Assembly (NCBI GenBank): GCA_016722655.1
Contig: JADKIR010000005.1
Coordinates: 1,054,001-1,118,000, forward strand
Direction: 5' to 3'
DNA length: 64,000 bases
Source of the DNA: Cytophagaceae bacterium
GTDB lineage: Bacteria > Bacteroidota > Bacteroidia > Cytophagales > Spirosomataceae
Position numbers and translations under genes: made by a program. Each line of letters opens with the position of its first letter. The first letter of the stretch is position 1. This document shows positions 36,661 through 47,135 of this stretch, piece by piece. Below the pieces are notes generated by a model. That model had not been told where the DNA came from. It did no database searches and was given only the letters and a program-made list of their open reading frames with translations.

Positions 36661-37726
36661 AATGTAAAGCAGATTTAAAGTTTTTTAATCTGTTTTTCCG
36701 ACTCCAACGATTTTTGGCTTTTTTTTGAGCCAATAAGTAATAGATTTTAGTTAATTTTATATATATTTGATCTTTGTCAAACTGTGAAATTAAAGATTTG
36801 GAAATTGATTTACCTGTCTCCATTTCGGTTTTACTTCCCAAAAGTTTTTCTAAAATGGTTTTAAAGCCTATGGTGTCTGAGGCATTCAAATAATCGTTTT
36901 GGTATAATTTTTTGTATTCAGGTAAATTTCTAAAAATTACAGGAAGTCCTGATGCAGCAGCCTCTATTGGTGCCAATGGACAATTTTCTTGATAGGACGG
37001 GAAAGCAAAAGCATCAGCCGAAGCATAAATTTGTGGCATAATATCTAAATCCATTAAACCTGGAAAAATCACATTTGAAGGAGCAGATAAAATTCTTTGA
37101 TTAATTCTGTTTATTCCTTCTGTAAAGGCACCAAAAGGCCTTCCCCCAATCCAAACAAATTTCACTTCAGGCATTAGTTTGGCAATATCTATAAAGTCTT
37201 CAATCCCTTTTCGTTTTTGCATTTGTCCCACACCTAATACTACTTTTTCGTTGGCACCAATATTCAAAATTGCTCTACCTAGTTTTCTATTGGAGGAACT
37301 AAATGCCCATTTGTCAAGCAAAATTGGATTATTTATGCTTACGATTTTGCTTTTCTTTATTCCTAATTTAATCAAGCTAGCCTCTACCTCGGGGGAGATT
37401 GCGACACAAATATCAGCAAAATCAAATACCCACTTAAAATACATTTTTGCGAAAGGCTCAATGAACTTAAAGTAGGGGACAGAACCATTTAAAGTCTCAG
37501 GTATCGTATGTACAGTATGGATTTTTCGACCACCATATCTGAGTCCTTTAAAGAAATAGTACAGACCATAAGTATGTGCATGAAATACATCGCCATGGCC
37601 ATTGTTATTAATTATCACTTCGTGCTGGTTTTTCTCAACTATTAAATCAACCAAATCTTTAAAGGCAGTGTGAATACCCATACCTTTTACACCGAACTCT
37701 GTTTCTGAAATTAAATGAATTTTCAT
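36653..37726 (-). CDS. GT4-family glycosyltransferase
   Basis: 357 aa, GT-B fold. The N-domain carries FGVKGMGIHTAFKDLVDLI and HGDVFHAHTYGLYYF; the C-domain carries VVLGVGQMQKRKGIEDFIDI near 180, IGGRP, and the E-x7-E donor-site motif in SYQENCPLAPIEAAASGLPV near 263. Retaining GT4 enzymes of this kind add hexoses to diacylglycerol, lipid carriers or surface glycans. Coupled to the flippase-like gene. The start overlaps the upstream COG4705 pseudogene stop by 4 bases. Confidence 0.88.
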   Translation of the reverse strand: MKIHLISETEFGVKGMGIHTAFKDLVDLIVEKNQHEVIINNNGHGDVFHAHTYGLYYFFKGLRYGGRKIHTVHTIPETLNGSVPYFKFIEPFAKMYFKWVFDFADICVAISPEVEASLIKLGIKKSKIVSINNPILLDKWAFSSSNRKLGRAILNIGANEKVVLGVGQMQKRKGIEDFIDIAKLMPEVKFVWIGGRPFGAFTEGINRINQRILSAPSNVIFPGLMDLDIMPQIYASADAFAFPSYQENCPLAPIEAAASGLPVIFRNLPEYKKLYQNDYLNASDTIGFKTILEKLLGSKTEMETGKSISKSLISQFDKDQIYIKLTKIYYLLAQKKAKNRWSRKNRLKNFKSALHFE

Positions 37727-38457
37727 TGTTTTATTGGTTTGTGAAATTTAATTTTTAACGTTACCACAAGGCCTAAAACTACAATTAAGATGATGGAAGA
37801 TCGAGTGTTGCCAAGGTTCAAGCCTTCAGGTTTAGTAAGAAAATCACCAATTGTAGCACCTATTGGATGGGTAAATATTATTCCTCCCCAAAAGAGTATT
37901 TTGGAGGGAATATGGGTAGTAAATGCCAAAAATACGATTAAAACTAAGCAAATTGCCAAAGTAAAAGAAGCTCCTTCAAACCCAAGAGGGGTGTTGTGAG
38001 CTAAGACATCACCAACGGCTGTGCCAAGCGAACTTGAACATAAGATGGCAACCCAAAATAATATCTCTCCAGTCTTATTTTTATTGTTTTAATTTTTGAG
38101 AAATAAATTTCCAAAAGAAAAAGTGAGTGCAAGCAAAGCAGCTAAAATTAATGAACCATACCAATATCCTTGATGCTCTGTAAAATGTAATTCATCTCTA
38201 AAATAGGTACGTGTAAAATAATCAGAAATGGTAGTGCCTGCGGTGGAAGCCAGTGCTACAATAACCCAATAAAGGAGTGATTTTAAATAATCTGTAAATA
38301 GGTAAACAACTAAAACTATGGTAAACATTGACATAAGTAATAAGGTGCTGTAACCATATCCAATATTAAATGTTTGAGAAATTAAATCTCCCGCAGTTTC
38401 ACCTAAAGTATTCGCACAAATTATTAATATCCAAAAAAAAACGTCTGACATTTTCAT
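37723..38457 (-). pseudogene. COG4705-type membrane protein with premature TAA
   Basis: 245 codons in one frame, interrupted only by TAA at 38089-38091. The first half (from ATG 38457) reads WILIICANTLGETAGDLISQ and ALASTAGTTISDYFT. After the stop it continues KTGEILFWVAILCSSSLGTA and HPIGATIGDFLTKPEGLNLG, ending at 37723. The intact paralogue at 40779-41489 has the same four-repeat layout, showing that the two halves belong together. Each repeat carries a GxTxGD motif in a membrane helix pair. The function of this family is unknown. A single substitution (for example TAT or CAA to TAA) explains the break. Confidence 0.75.
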
Positions 38458-38701
38458 AGGAAGAAACTTTAAAATTATAATCTAAATTTTTAATTAATTG
38501 AATAATAAAGAGAAGTAGAAGTGTCATTTTAGGCCATAGAAAATCAAATACTCATCTTTTTTTTTCAAACACTTGAGCTGTCTTTATTGTAGTATTTAAT
38601 TTAACTGTAATATTTAATTTATTAAACACTGTGATTGAGCCAAAAGAAATTCCATTCTTTATCTAAAGTATCTTTATTTAATTCCATTCATTTGACTATT
38701 C
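38458..38701. other. Intergenic gap upstream of COG4705 pseudogene
   Basis: 244 bases between the stop of the beta-barrel gene and the pseudogene ATG; AT-rich, no gene. Confidence 0.5.
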
Positions 38702-40063
38702 TTAGCGTTTTGATAAAAAATTTGGCTGGTACATCAATCTAAACTTTACACCTGCTATCCAATTTCTATCTAAATGGGTATTTGTTCTTAAATATGGTTG
38801 AATTTGAAATACATAGTTTTTGTATTTTTTCTCTAATCCAATTACGAAATTCGCATTTTCAAGTATTGGTATTCTATTAGGTCCTTGGTATTTTCCTTCC
38901 ATATATTGGTTATTATCTTCTTTATAATCAAATGTTAAATTTTGCCAACTCAAAATATTAAGGTCTGATCCTAAACCTGTAAAGGCTGTAAAATCATTTT
39001 TAAGCAAAAACCTATAGGATAAGCCGAGTGGTACTTGGACACTGTTATTTATAAATTTTATATTAAGAATGTCGAAGTTTTCTTTTACATAAGGGGCATA
39101 GTTTTTTCTAAAGTCTTCATTTTTTTCGTTTAAATATTGATCCGCAGTATAATATTCCTTTCCAATGGATTGATTAAAATTTAATCCACAATTTACCGCC
39201 CACCTTGGATTGATAAGTAGCTCATATACTGGTCCATAAGCTGATTGTTCATGAGCAGATAACACATTTATACCATATCTATGCTTTGCATTTTTTAAGG
39301 ATATATTTGGAAAATGGGCGTCACTTGGTTTTTTATCATTTTCTTTAGGTGAGAATAGAATTCTTGGTAATGATATATTGGTTTCGAATAATAAATTTGA
39401 AATTCTAGAAATCATAGATGGTGAATATACACTTAAATCGAAGTCATTATTTTGGGTTTCTGATTGGCTTTTGTTGCTTGAGTCCGAATTTTTATACACA
39501 TTGTCCATTTCTCTCACAGCTTGGAAATTGCTCCCTGTTAGTCCTTCCTTAGTTCGCTGATGGTTAATATTATTCCTTATTTCTGGCTCAGATAGTACCC
39601 TAGGTTCTAATAAGTCAGTTTTTTCGTAGGAATTTTTGTACGAGTCAAATTTATTTATATTGTTAGAGGTTAAATGGTAGTCTTTGTTACTATAATATTT
39701 TGCAGCTTCGACACTAGGTCTATTAAAATATTTAACAATAAATTTTGTAATGTAAATTGTATCTCTTGGATGAATTTCAAGTGGCATTGATGCTATTTTT
39801 CTATTTATTTTGTTTTGCATCGATATTGTTTTTACTAAGCGTTTGTTTTCATTGTACATTTTTAGATTATGTAATAAAGATGCAAATATTAATACAGCAG
39901 CTAGTCCCATAAGCATTGGTTTATATCTGGTATAAAAGAACGGTCTCTCAGTTTGATATGCAGCCGTCACCATAAATTTTTTCATATCTTCCCATTCAGA
40001 ATCATTATACTCTGGATTAAAATCTTCTATTTTTTTGCGAATAGCATTGTTGAAATTATCCAT
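38702..40063 (-). CDS. Anti-sigma-like single-pass protein fused to an outer-membrane beta-barrel-type domain
   Basis: 453 aa. The N-terminal approximately 45 residues are acidic and cytoplasmic-like (IRKKIEDFNPEYNDSEWEDM), followed by one membrane helix (PMLMGLAAVLIFASLLHNL, about 48-66). A long polar linker then leads to a C-terminal strand-rich region (GPVYELLINPRWAVNCGLNF, then SVQVPLGLSYRFL) like PorT/outer-membrane beta-barrel proteins. The start lies 5 bases after the sigma gene stop. The NPEYNDSEW pattern is typical of proteins paired with ECF sigma factors in Bacteroidota, so an anti-sigma or sensor role is likely. Not a recognised named family. Confidence 0.7.
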   Translation of the reverse strand: MDNFNNAIRKKIEDFNPEYNDSEWEDMKKFMVTAAYQTERPFFYTRYKPMLMGLAAVLIFASLLHNLKMYNENKRLVKTISMQNKINRKIASMPLEIHPRDTIYITKFIVKYFNRPSVEAAKYYSNKDYHLTSNNINKFDSYKNSYEKTDLLEPRVLSEPEIRNNINHQRTKEGLTGSNFQAVREMDNVYKNSDSSNKSQSETQNNDFDLSVYSPSMISRISNLLFETNISLPRILFSPKENDKKPSDAHFPNISLKNAKHRYGINVLSAHEQSAYGPVYELLINPRWAVNCGLNFNQSIGKEYYTADQYLNEKNEDFRKNYAPYVKENFDILNIKFINNSVQVPLGLSYRFLLKNDFTAFTGLGSDLNILSWQNLTFDYKEDNNQYMEGKYQGPNRIPILENANFVIGLEKKYKNYVFQIQPYLRTNTHLDRNWIAGVKFRLMYQPNFLSKR

Positions 40064-40068
40064 AATTA

Positions 40069-40680
40069 TTACTCTAAAATTTTTGTATTGTGTCTAGAAT
40101 AGCTTTGAAATAACTCGGGATGACTTGCCTGAATCATGTATTGAAGCTTTTGTCTTGCTTTTGAAAAATTCGATCGTGAGGTGCCTTCATTAATGTTTAG
40201 TGTTTCAGAAATCTCTTTATGACTGTATCCATCAACTGCATACATTCCAAATACTGTTCGGTATGCAGGTGGCAATTTTTGAACGAGCACCATTATTTCT
40301 TCTGAAGATATTTTATCGATTATGTTTTCATCAATAATTATGTGGTTGTAATTTTCTAAACTTATGTCAAGATTAAACTTTTTGTTATCTCGGTAATGGC
40401 TTAAAGCGGTATTAATAATAATGGTCCGTAGCCAAGCTTTAAATGAAAACTCTTGGTCAAATGATTCTAAATTATTAAATACTTTCAAAAAACCTTTCAT
40501 AAGTATATCCTTAGCATCATCAACATTTGAAGAATATCTCATAGCGACACTTTTTGCATATCCAAAGTATAGTTTATAAAGCTCGTTTTGGGCATACTCA
40601 TTTTTTAAAATGCAGGCATTTAAAATATGCTCCAAAGAGGCTTCTGAAAATGATTTTTCTGTAATCAAATTTACTTGCAT
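40069..40680 (-). CDS. ECF-type RNA polymerase sigma factor
   Basis: 203 aa. Region 2 is seen as ELYKLYFGYAKSVAMRYSSN, DAKDILMKGFLKVFNNLESF and FKAWLRTIIINTALSHYR. Region 4 is seen as LPPAYRTVFGMYAVDGYSHK and ISETLNINEGTSRSNFSKAR. It would direct a regulon under control of the membrane protein encoded just downstream (38702-40063). The gene order sigma then membrane partner is the common one. Flanked by the two COG4705 genes, which may be regulon members. Confidence 0.92.
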   Translation of the reverse strand: MQVNLITEKSFSEASLEHILNACILKNEYAQNELYKLYFGYAKSVAMRYSSNVDDAKDILMKGFLKVFNNLESFDQEFSFKAWLRTIIINTALSHYRDNKKFNLDISLENYNHIIIDENIIDKISSEEIMVLVQKLPPAYRTVFGMYAVDGYSHKEISETLNINEGTSRSNFSKARQKLQYMIQASHPELFQSYSRHNTKILE

Positions 40681-40778
40681 ATATATGGTTGTTTACGTTT
40701 ACCCCAAAAAAGGAGAAATCGTTGCCTGTAAAAAAAAAATTCATTAATAAGGCTAAATGCTGCTAAACCTTAGGAGTG

Positions 40779-41489
40779 TTAGTGATGAGCTTTTTTAAAG
40801 AAAAGAAATAAGAAAAGGCTTATTAAGAAGATGCTGGTCCAAATATTACCTAAATCTAAGCCTGCTGGTTTAGAAATATAATTTCCTATGGTAGCTCCTA
40901 TTGGGTGAATTAATATTAGAATGATCCAATAACTTATTTCAAATGAAATTTTATTTAATTTATCCAATAGAAAAACCACTGCCAAAATACCCAAAAGCAA
41001 TAAACTTCCACCGCCTGCACCTAATGGCGTGTCGTTTGAAAGAAAGTCTCCAGCTGTAGTTCCAAAAGTACTTGACATAAGTATGGCCAACCAGTACAAA
41101 TAAAATATTGAATCACTTAATTTACCTTCTAGATTTGATTTGGGAGCAATAAATTTCCAAATCAGTAGTATAAAAACAAGGAGTGCCAAAATTAAAAGTG
41201 AGCCATAAATGGTACCTAACTTTAAGGGTTCTATGGTTATAAAATCAGCGTAGTTAGTTCCTGCGATATTTCCGGCAACAATCAAAAACCAATATTGCAA
41301 ATGCCCATTCTTTTTTAATTTAACTACAAGGGCAATCGAAAGGATATATATTATACTCAAAATTATAGAACCTTTGCTATATCCTAGTTCAAAATTTCTA
41401 GATATTAGGTTTCCAACGATTTCTCCAATTGTTGTTGCTATAATCATTAGCATCCAGTACTTTATGTTAATTTTTGGAAGTTGTAACAT
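40779..41489 (-). CDS. COG4705 family membrane protein
   Basis: 236 aa, about eight helices arranged as four repeats. Each repeat has a conserved G-x-T/I-x-G-D/N motif: TIGEIVGNLIS, NIAGTNYADFI, TFGTTAGDFLS and PIGATIGNYISKPAGLDLGN. The family is widespread and uncharacterised; related proteins are annotated only as COG4705 membrane-anchored proteins. It is intact, unlike its paralogue at 37723-38457. Located 98 bases upstream of the sigma factor on the same strand. Confidence 0.8.
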   Translation of the reverse strand: MLQLPKINIKYWMLMIIATTIGEIVGNLISRNFELGYSKGSIILSIIYILSIALVVKLKKNGHLQYWFLIVAGNIAGTNYADFITIEPLKLGTIYGSLLILALLVFILLIWKFIAPKSNLEGKLSDSIFYLYWLAILMSSTFGTTAGDFLSNDTPLGAGGGSLLLLGILAVVFLLDKLNKISFEISYWIILILIHPIGATIGNYISKPAGLDLGNIWTSIFLISLFLFLFFKKAHH

Positions 41490-41545
41490 TTTTTTTTAAT
41501 TAATACCCTTTTTTTAGACCTAACTACGCTGTTTAATTTGCTTAA

Positions 41546-41959
41546 TTAATTATGCATTTTTTTACCATTTCCATCAAAAATCAAATCTTTTCCATTTACC
41601 TCTGCCTCATACATTGTTTTTCCACCTTTTGTAATGATGGCAGCTTCTTTTACTTTTTTTCCCTTAAGGGCAGTTTGAACAGCTAGGGGTAACATTGAAA
41701 AGGGTATTTCCTTTTCAATTTCACTTATTTGCCCTTTTTTGTCGATGACCACAGATAATTCATCGGCGTTTAGCTTAAATGAGGCTTCATAAGCATTGTC
41801 TCCTTCTTTATCCCATTTAGTGTTTTTTGCATTTGGATAAGATTTTTCAAATGATTGTTTAACTTCTAAAGGGATTTTTTCAGATGAAATTTTTTGGCCA
41901 ATAATTACTGTGCTTGCAATAGTTGCCATCAATGCGACTAAGATGATTTTTCGTTTCAT
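41546..41959 (-). CDS. Secreted PepSY-like (DUF2874) protein
   Basis: 137 aa with a signal peptide (MKRKIILVALMATIASTVII). Two PepSY-like units follow, recognised by VKQSFEKSYPNAKNTKWDKE, YEASFKLNADELSVVIDKKG and the second unit AVQTALKGKKVKEAAIITKG. Such small periplasmic proteins are abundant in Bacteroidota, and their ligands are unknown. It is likely co-transcribed with COG4705 (56 bases apart) and lies divergent to the TonB-like receptor gene at 42138. Confidence 0.82.
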   Translation of the reverse strand: MKRKIILVALMATIASTVIIGQKISSEKIPLEVKQSFEKSYPNAKNTKWDKEGDNAYEASFKLNADELSVVIDKKGQISEIEKEIPFSMLPLAVQTALKGKKVKEAAIITKGGKTMYEAEVNGKDLIFDGNGKKMHN

Positions 41960-42137
41960 GTTGTTTGTTATTTAAGTTTAACGTTACAACATTACGGCTC
42001 AATTATGTAGAGAACTTGTAGAAATGTATAGTCGCAGTTATTTTTTTTAATGATATATAAATCCAGAATTGGTACAGAATGCTAGCCTAGTTTTGAAGAA
42101 AATAATTTTAAAATAATTGGCTTTCATTTTTACTTTT
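41960..42137. other. Divergent intergenic region
   Basis: 178 bases between the leftward PepSY gene and the rightward outer-membrane gene; must contain both promoters. No clear palindrome. Confidence 0.4.
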
Positions 42138-44570
42138 ATGCGTAAGTATTTTTTAATAATCTCATTTTTAGCAACAAATGTTGCAATTGCTCAAAGTTTG
42201 AAAAGTCAAATAAAGGGTAAAGTGATAGATGGAGGAAATGGTCAGCCACTATCATTTGCATCAGTTAATATTTTCAAAGTTCAGAACGGCATCGATTCTC
42301 TCATTAGTGGTGTAAATGCATCAGAAAATGGTGAATTTGTTTTCACTAATTATTTTTCTGGAAAATTCAATATAAAAGTTACTTATGTGGGTTATAAAAA
42401 CATCAGTGTACCAGTAGTCATGATGAACAAAAATTATGAAGTAGGCGTGATAAAATTAATTCCAGATGCTTTGCTACTCAAAGAAGTGCAAATTAAGGGT
42501 GAAAAAGATGCCATTTCAATGGGTATGGATAAACGAGTTTTTAATGTAAGCAAAAATTTAACATCAATCGGCGGAACAGCCGAAGCCTTGTTGAGAAACG
42601 TACCTACCATTAATATTGATGAGAGTGGCAATCCCACATTGAGAAATATGGCAACCACAATTTATATTAATGGCAAACCAACACAACTTACATTGGCTCA
42701 AATACCTGCTAACCAAATTGAATCTGTTGAAGTTATTTCAAACCCATCGGCAAGATATGATGCGTCTACATCTGGAGGGATAGTAAATTTGGTATTAAAG
42801 AAAAACAGGAATGCTGGCTTCAACGGAAATACAAGCCTGGGAATAGGAAATAACTCAAGAATTGATGGATCGCTTAATTTGGACTATCATGAAGGTAAAT
42901 GGAATGTAACTACTCTTTATAATCTAAATTCAACAAAAAACCCTTTGACGGGATATGTGAATAGGACAAACTATGTGAACGGAACGCCTACCAGTTATTT
43001 TAATCAAAACACCAATATCAGCCTTGATAATATTTTCAATAATGGTCGTTTGGCGGTTGATTATATGCCCAACAAATACAATACTTTTTCGGTTGCAGGA
43101 AATATCGTTGGCGGAAAGTTTAACACTTCTACTAATCAAAAATACGAATATCGCAATGCTGAAAATCTGATTACGAGTTATGGCGGACGAATAACGCAAC
43201 CACAAAATGCTTATACAAATGTCGGAGCTGAGTTTGACTGGAAACGTACTTTTGCCAAGAATGGTCGTGAATTAAGTTTGGTTACTTCATATACTCGAAA
43301 CAATGTTTCAAACGCTGCCGATTGGCTCACCACTGCCCAAAATGCCAATGGTAGCAATCAAGCTGGTTTTCCTGAAAAAGATAAAATTACTGGTCGGCAA
43401 ATTGGCAGTCAGTATTTGGCTCAATTAGATTATGTGCATCCCATTAATGATTCTACTAAATTTGAAATAGGTCTCAGAAGCTATACTTTTGACCGTGACC
43501 AACAGTATTTTTTCAATCAGCTCAACAACGATACTCAAGCCTATAATCTTTTGGTTAATTATTCTCAAAATGCCAATGTATTGGAAACCATCAATGCTGC
43601 CTATTTTCTTTATGGCAAAAAACTACGCAATAATATTAGTTTGGAGGCTGGTTTAAGAGTTGAACAGTCTTTTTTGCATGGACTTTCAAAGTTTGACAAT
43701 GCAACTTTTGGTTATACATATCCTTCAAAGAACGGTAAAATTTTGTTTCAAGCACTTTTCCCTTCATTTTCATTATCTAAAAAATTCAATGAGGATTCAG
43801 AATTAGGATTAAGTTTGAGTAGAAAAGTTGGACGACCAAACTTTAGGCATTTATTTGTCGGAATTCAAGCGAACGACCGTCAAAACATCACCATTGGCAA
43901 CCCAAATGTACAGCCCGAATTTGTGAATACTGCCGAGCTGAATTATAACCGAACAATTAAGAATTTGAGTTGGTACGCATCGCTTTATTATATCTACGAA
44001 GACCACACCATCAAGCCGTTTATTCAGCCATCGGCTACCGACCCCACAATTTTGGTTACTACTTTTATCAATGTAAAAGCTGATATTCAAACGGGTATGG
44101 AAAATACTTTTAAATATACCTCAGGAGCATTATCGGTAATGGCAAATGTGAATGTTTTTAGTTTATCATTGCAGACAAACGCCAGCACAAACCAAGCCAT
44201 TACGGTTCGTGGAAAAGCGAGTGTGAGCTACCGTTTTCCTGCCAATATTTCGGCACAAATAAGCGTAAATCGAGATGGGCGTTCGCCTTCGTTGCAAGGA
44301 TATAGATTGCCTGTAAAAGCTGCCGATTTTGCCATCAAAAAATCATTTATGCAAAACCGTGCGAGTATTGCATTTAATATCAATGATATTTTCAATTCAA
44401 GAAAATTTGTTTCAACTTACGAAACAAACAACACTTATCAAGCAACAATGAGTCGTCGGGATATTCGTTTTTATAAACTTACGATACAATTGCCACTTGG
44501 AAAACCTGATGCTAATTTCAGAAAAAAAGAACGAAAATTAGAGAAACCAGATGTTGATTTTAGTAATTAA
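42138..44570 (+). CDS. Outer-membrane beta-barrel receptor (CarboxypepD_reg + OMP_b-brl_3)
   Basis: 810 aa from the ATG at 42138, chosen because it starts a clean signal peptide (MRKYFLIISFLATNVAIAQ); a TTG 21 bases earlier adds only non-signal residues. Residues 25-110 are a carboxypeptidase regulatory-like repeat (IKGKVIDGGNGQPLSFASVN). A TonB plug-like part follows (GTAEALLRNVPTINIDESGN, then ANQIESVEVISNPSARYDAS), then the barrel of the OMP_b-brl_3 class. No TonB box was recognised. Such proteins often sit with ECF sigma or two-component genes; ligand unknown. Confidence 0.87.
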   Translation: MRKYFLIISFLATNVAIAQSLKSQIKGKVIDGGNGQPLSFASVNIFKVQNGIDSLISGVNASENGEFVFTNYFSGKFNIKVTYVGYKNISVPVVMMNKNYEVGVIKLIPDALLLKEVQIKGEKDAISMGMDKRVFNVSKNLTSIGGTAEALLRNVPTINIDESGNPTLRNMATTIYINGKPTQLTLAQIPANQIESVEVISNPSARYDASTSGGIVNLVLKKNRNAGFNGNTSLGIGNNSRIDGSLNLDYHEGKWNVTTLYNLNSTKNPLTGYVNRTNYVNGTPTSYFNQNTNISLDNIFNNGRLAVDYMPNKYNTFSVAGNIVGGKFNTSTNQKYEYRNAENLITSYGGRITQPQNAYTNVGAEFDWKRTFAKNGRELSLVTSYTRNNVSNAADWLTTAQNANGSNQAGFPEKDKITGRQIGSQYLAQLDYVHPINDSTKFEIGLRSYTFDRDQQYFFNQLNNDTQAYNLLVNYSQNANVLETINAAYFLYGKKLRNNISLEAGLRVEQSFLHGLSKFDNATFGYTYPSKNGKILFQALFPSFSLSKKFNEDSELGLSLSRKVGRPNFRHLFVGIQANDRQNITIGNPNVQPEFVNTAELNYNRTIKNLSWYASLYYIYEDHTIKPFIQPSATDPTILVTTFINVKADIQTGMENTFKYTSGALSVMANVNVFSLSLQTNASTNQAITVRGKASVSYRFPANISAQISVNRDGRSPSLQGYRLPVKAADFAIKKSFMQNRASIAFNINDIFNSRKFVSTYETNNTYQATMSRRDIRFYKLTIQLPLGKPDANFRKKERKLEKPDVDFSN

Positions 44571-44609
44571 GAAACGAAAAACCTTTATAAAATTAATAAA
44601 GAAAAACTG

Positions 44610-47029
44610 ATGAAATCATTACTGAAAACAAAAATATTATTCACAATAATTTTGCAGTTGCTAATCTTTTCGATGGCGAATGCACAGACTTTAGTTACAG
44701 TTTCTGGAATTGTAAAAGATAAAATGCTAAAATTGCTTTGCCTTTTGTAAATGTAATTTTGAAAACTGAGAAAGATAGCATTTTTGTAAGTGGAACTGCT
44801 ACTAACGAAGATGGACGATTTTCCTTGTCAAAAATAAAATCAGGAAGTTACTATTTAGAATTTACTTATTTGGGTTATACAACTAAGAAACAACCTTTAT
44901 TTGTTGGTAATCTTACTGAATTTTTAGATGTAAAAACCGTAGAATTGGATGAAAATACAAAGCAATTAAATGAAGTAGTTGTAATTGGTAAAACTGAAGA
45001 AATAAGTGAGAAAATGGATAAAAAAACATTTTCCTTAAAAGATAATATTAGCCAAAGTGGTGGTTCGGTTTTACAGGCAATGCAAAATTTACCAAGCGTT
45101 ACCGTTCATGATGGAAAAGTACAATTGCGTGGAAACGACAAAGTAACTGTGCTAATTGATGGGAAACAAACGGCATTAACAGGTTTTGGAAGCCAGACTG
45201 GGTTAGATAATATTCCTGCTTCTGCGATTGAAAAAATTGAAATTATTAATAATCCTTCTGCCAAATATGATGCAAATGGCAATGCAGGTATCATCAACAT
45301 TATTTACAAACAAAATAAAAAAGAAGGGTTTAATGGAAAAGTTGGCTTTACAACTGGCTTAGGGTCGCTTTGGGTACGAAAAGAAAATTTACCAAGTATT
45401 AGGCCTCAATATACATTTACGCCCAAGTTGAACCCAAGTGTATCTCTCAATTATAAAAAAAACAAAACCAATATTTTTTTTCAGGGAGATTACTTATATA
45501 CCGAAACGCTTAATAAAAATGAATTTGTAACCAGAAATTATGATAACGGAGATATAATTAATTCTCAATTAAAACGAAATAGAAACACCCATTTTACTAC
45601 TTTAAAATCGGGTATTGACTACGCAATAAATGACCAAAACTCATTCACGATTTCAGGACTTTTTGGTAGCGAAAAAATTATTGACCGTGGCGACCAACCC
45701 TTTTTTAATGCTGATTTTTCAGTACGAAAAAGACTTTGGCAGTTTTTGGAAGATGAATTGAAAACAACCATAATGGCAACGGCGAACTATCAGCATAAAT
45801 TTAAGGAAGCTGGGCATTTACTAAATATCGGTTTTAATTATACTTTTCATAGAGAGGATGAAAAATATTTTTACGACAACTATCTCCCAACTTCTACAGG
45901 GACAGATGCCTTTAAGCTATTATCAGATGAACAGGTTTATGATTTTAATTTTGATTACATAAAACCATTAAAATATGGGCGAATTGAAACAGGACTAAAA
46001 CTTCGTAATAGAAATATTCCAACAAATATGCAATTTATTCCTGGCATAAATTCTGTATTAGATGTCAATGCTGGTGGCTGGGCAACGTACAAAGAGCTGA
46101 TTCCTGCCGTATATGGAAACTACATTTTTGAGAATAAAAAATGGGAGGCTGAATTAGGTTTAAGAGTTGAGTATGTAAAAATCCAATACGATGTAAATCC
46201 AAATCATATCGTTTATAAAAGCGACGGGTATAATTACACACAACCATTCCCAAATTTACGCTTGGCGTATAAAATAAATGATAATAATAAATTGTCTATT
46301 TTCTACAACCGAAGGGTGGATAGACCAAACGAGGTGGATATTCGTATTTTTCCGAAATATGACGATGCAGAAATTATTAAAGTAGGAAACCCTGCTTTGC
46401 GACCGCAATTTACCAATTCAATAGAATTAGGCTACAAGACATATTGGAAAAAGGGTAGTTTATACAATGCTCTTTATCACCGATTTGCGGACGGAACTAT
46501 TACGAGAATTTCAAGCACAGTCGCAGGAAGCCAATTGATTTATGCTACTTTTCAAAATGTTAAAAAAAGTTATAACACAGGTGTGGAGATGGTTTTATCG
46601 CAAACAATGTCTAAATTATATTCATTTAATGTGAATTTAAACGCTTATCGAAATCAAATTGATGCTTTTACGGTTGAAAATAAATATCCAGTAACTCATA
46701 CTTTTTCGGCTAATAAACAAGAAATATTTTCTGGAAATGTAAAATTGAATAATACCTTTCATTTTGCTAAAAGCATTGATGCACAATTAACCGCTATTTA
46801 TTTAGCCCCCGACATTATTCCACAAGGCAAAATAAAATCACGCTTTTCATTAGACCTTGGGTTAAAAAAGGCATTACAGAAAGGGAAAGGAGAACTATTT
46901 TTTAATGCTACCGACTTGTTAAATACGATGATTATTAAAAAAGAAATTATTGGACAAGGTTTTAACTATACAAGCAACGACTACTATGAAACGCAAGTAA
47001 TTAGACTTGGATATAGTTATAAGTTTTGA
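44610..47029 (+). pseudogene. Second OMP_b-brl receptor, frameshifted after the signal peptide
   Basis: The ATG at 44610 opens a signal peptide (MKSLLKTKILFTIILQLLIF, ending MANAQ) and VSGIVKDK, then the frame is lost. One extra A in the A4 run near 44722 gives DKNAKIALPFVNVILKTEKD and joins the long frame to 47029 (807 aa total). The remainder has the regulatory-like domain, plug (GSVLQAMQNLPSVTVHDGKV, then IEKIEIINNPSAKYDANGNA) and barrel. It is a paralogue of the preceding gene, 39 bases behind it. Without the signal peptide the product could not reach the outer membrane. Confidence 0.8.
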
Positions 47030-47135
47030 TAAAAAATCTAAGAATAGAAAACTAAACTATGCCATTCATAACGGTTTATGCTTATAAATTTTATCGTATC
47101 TACTGAATAAAAATGACACAAAACAAATTTAGTCA

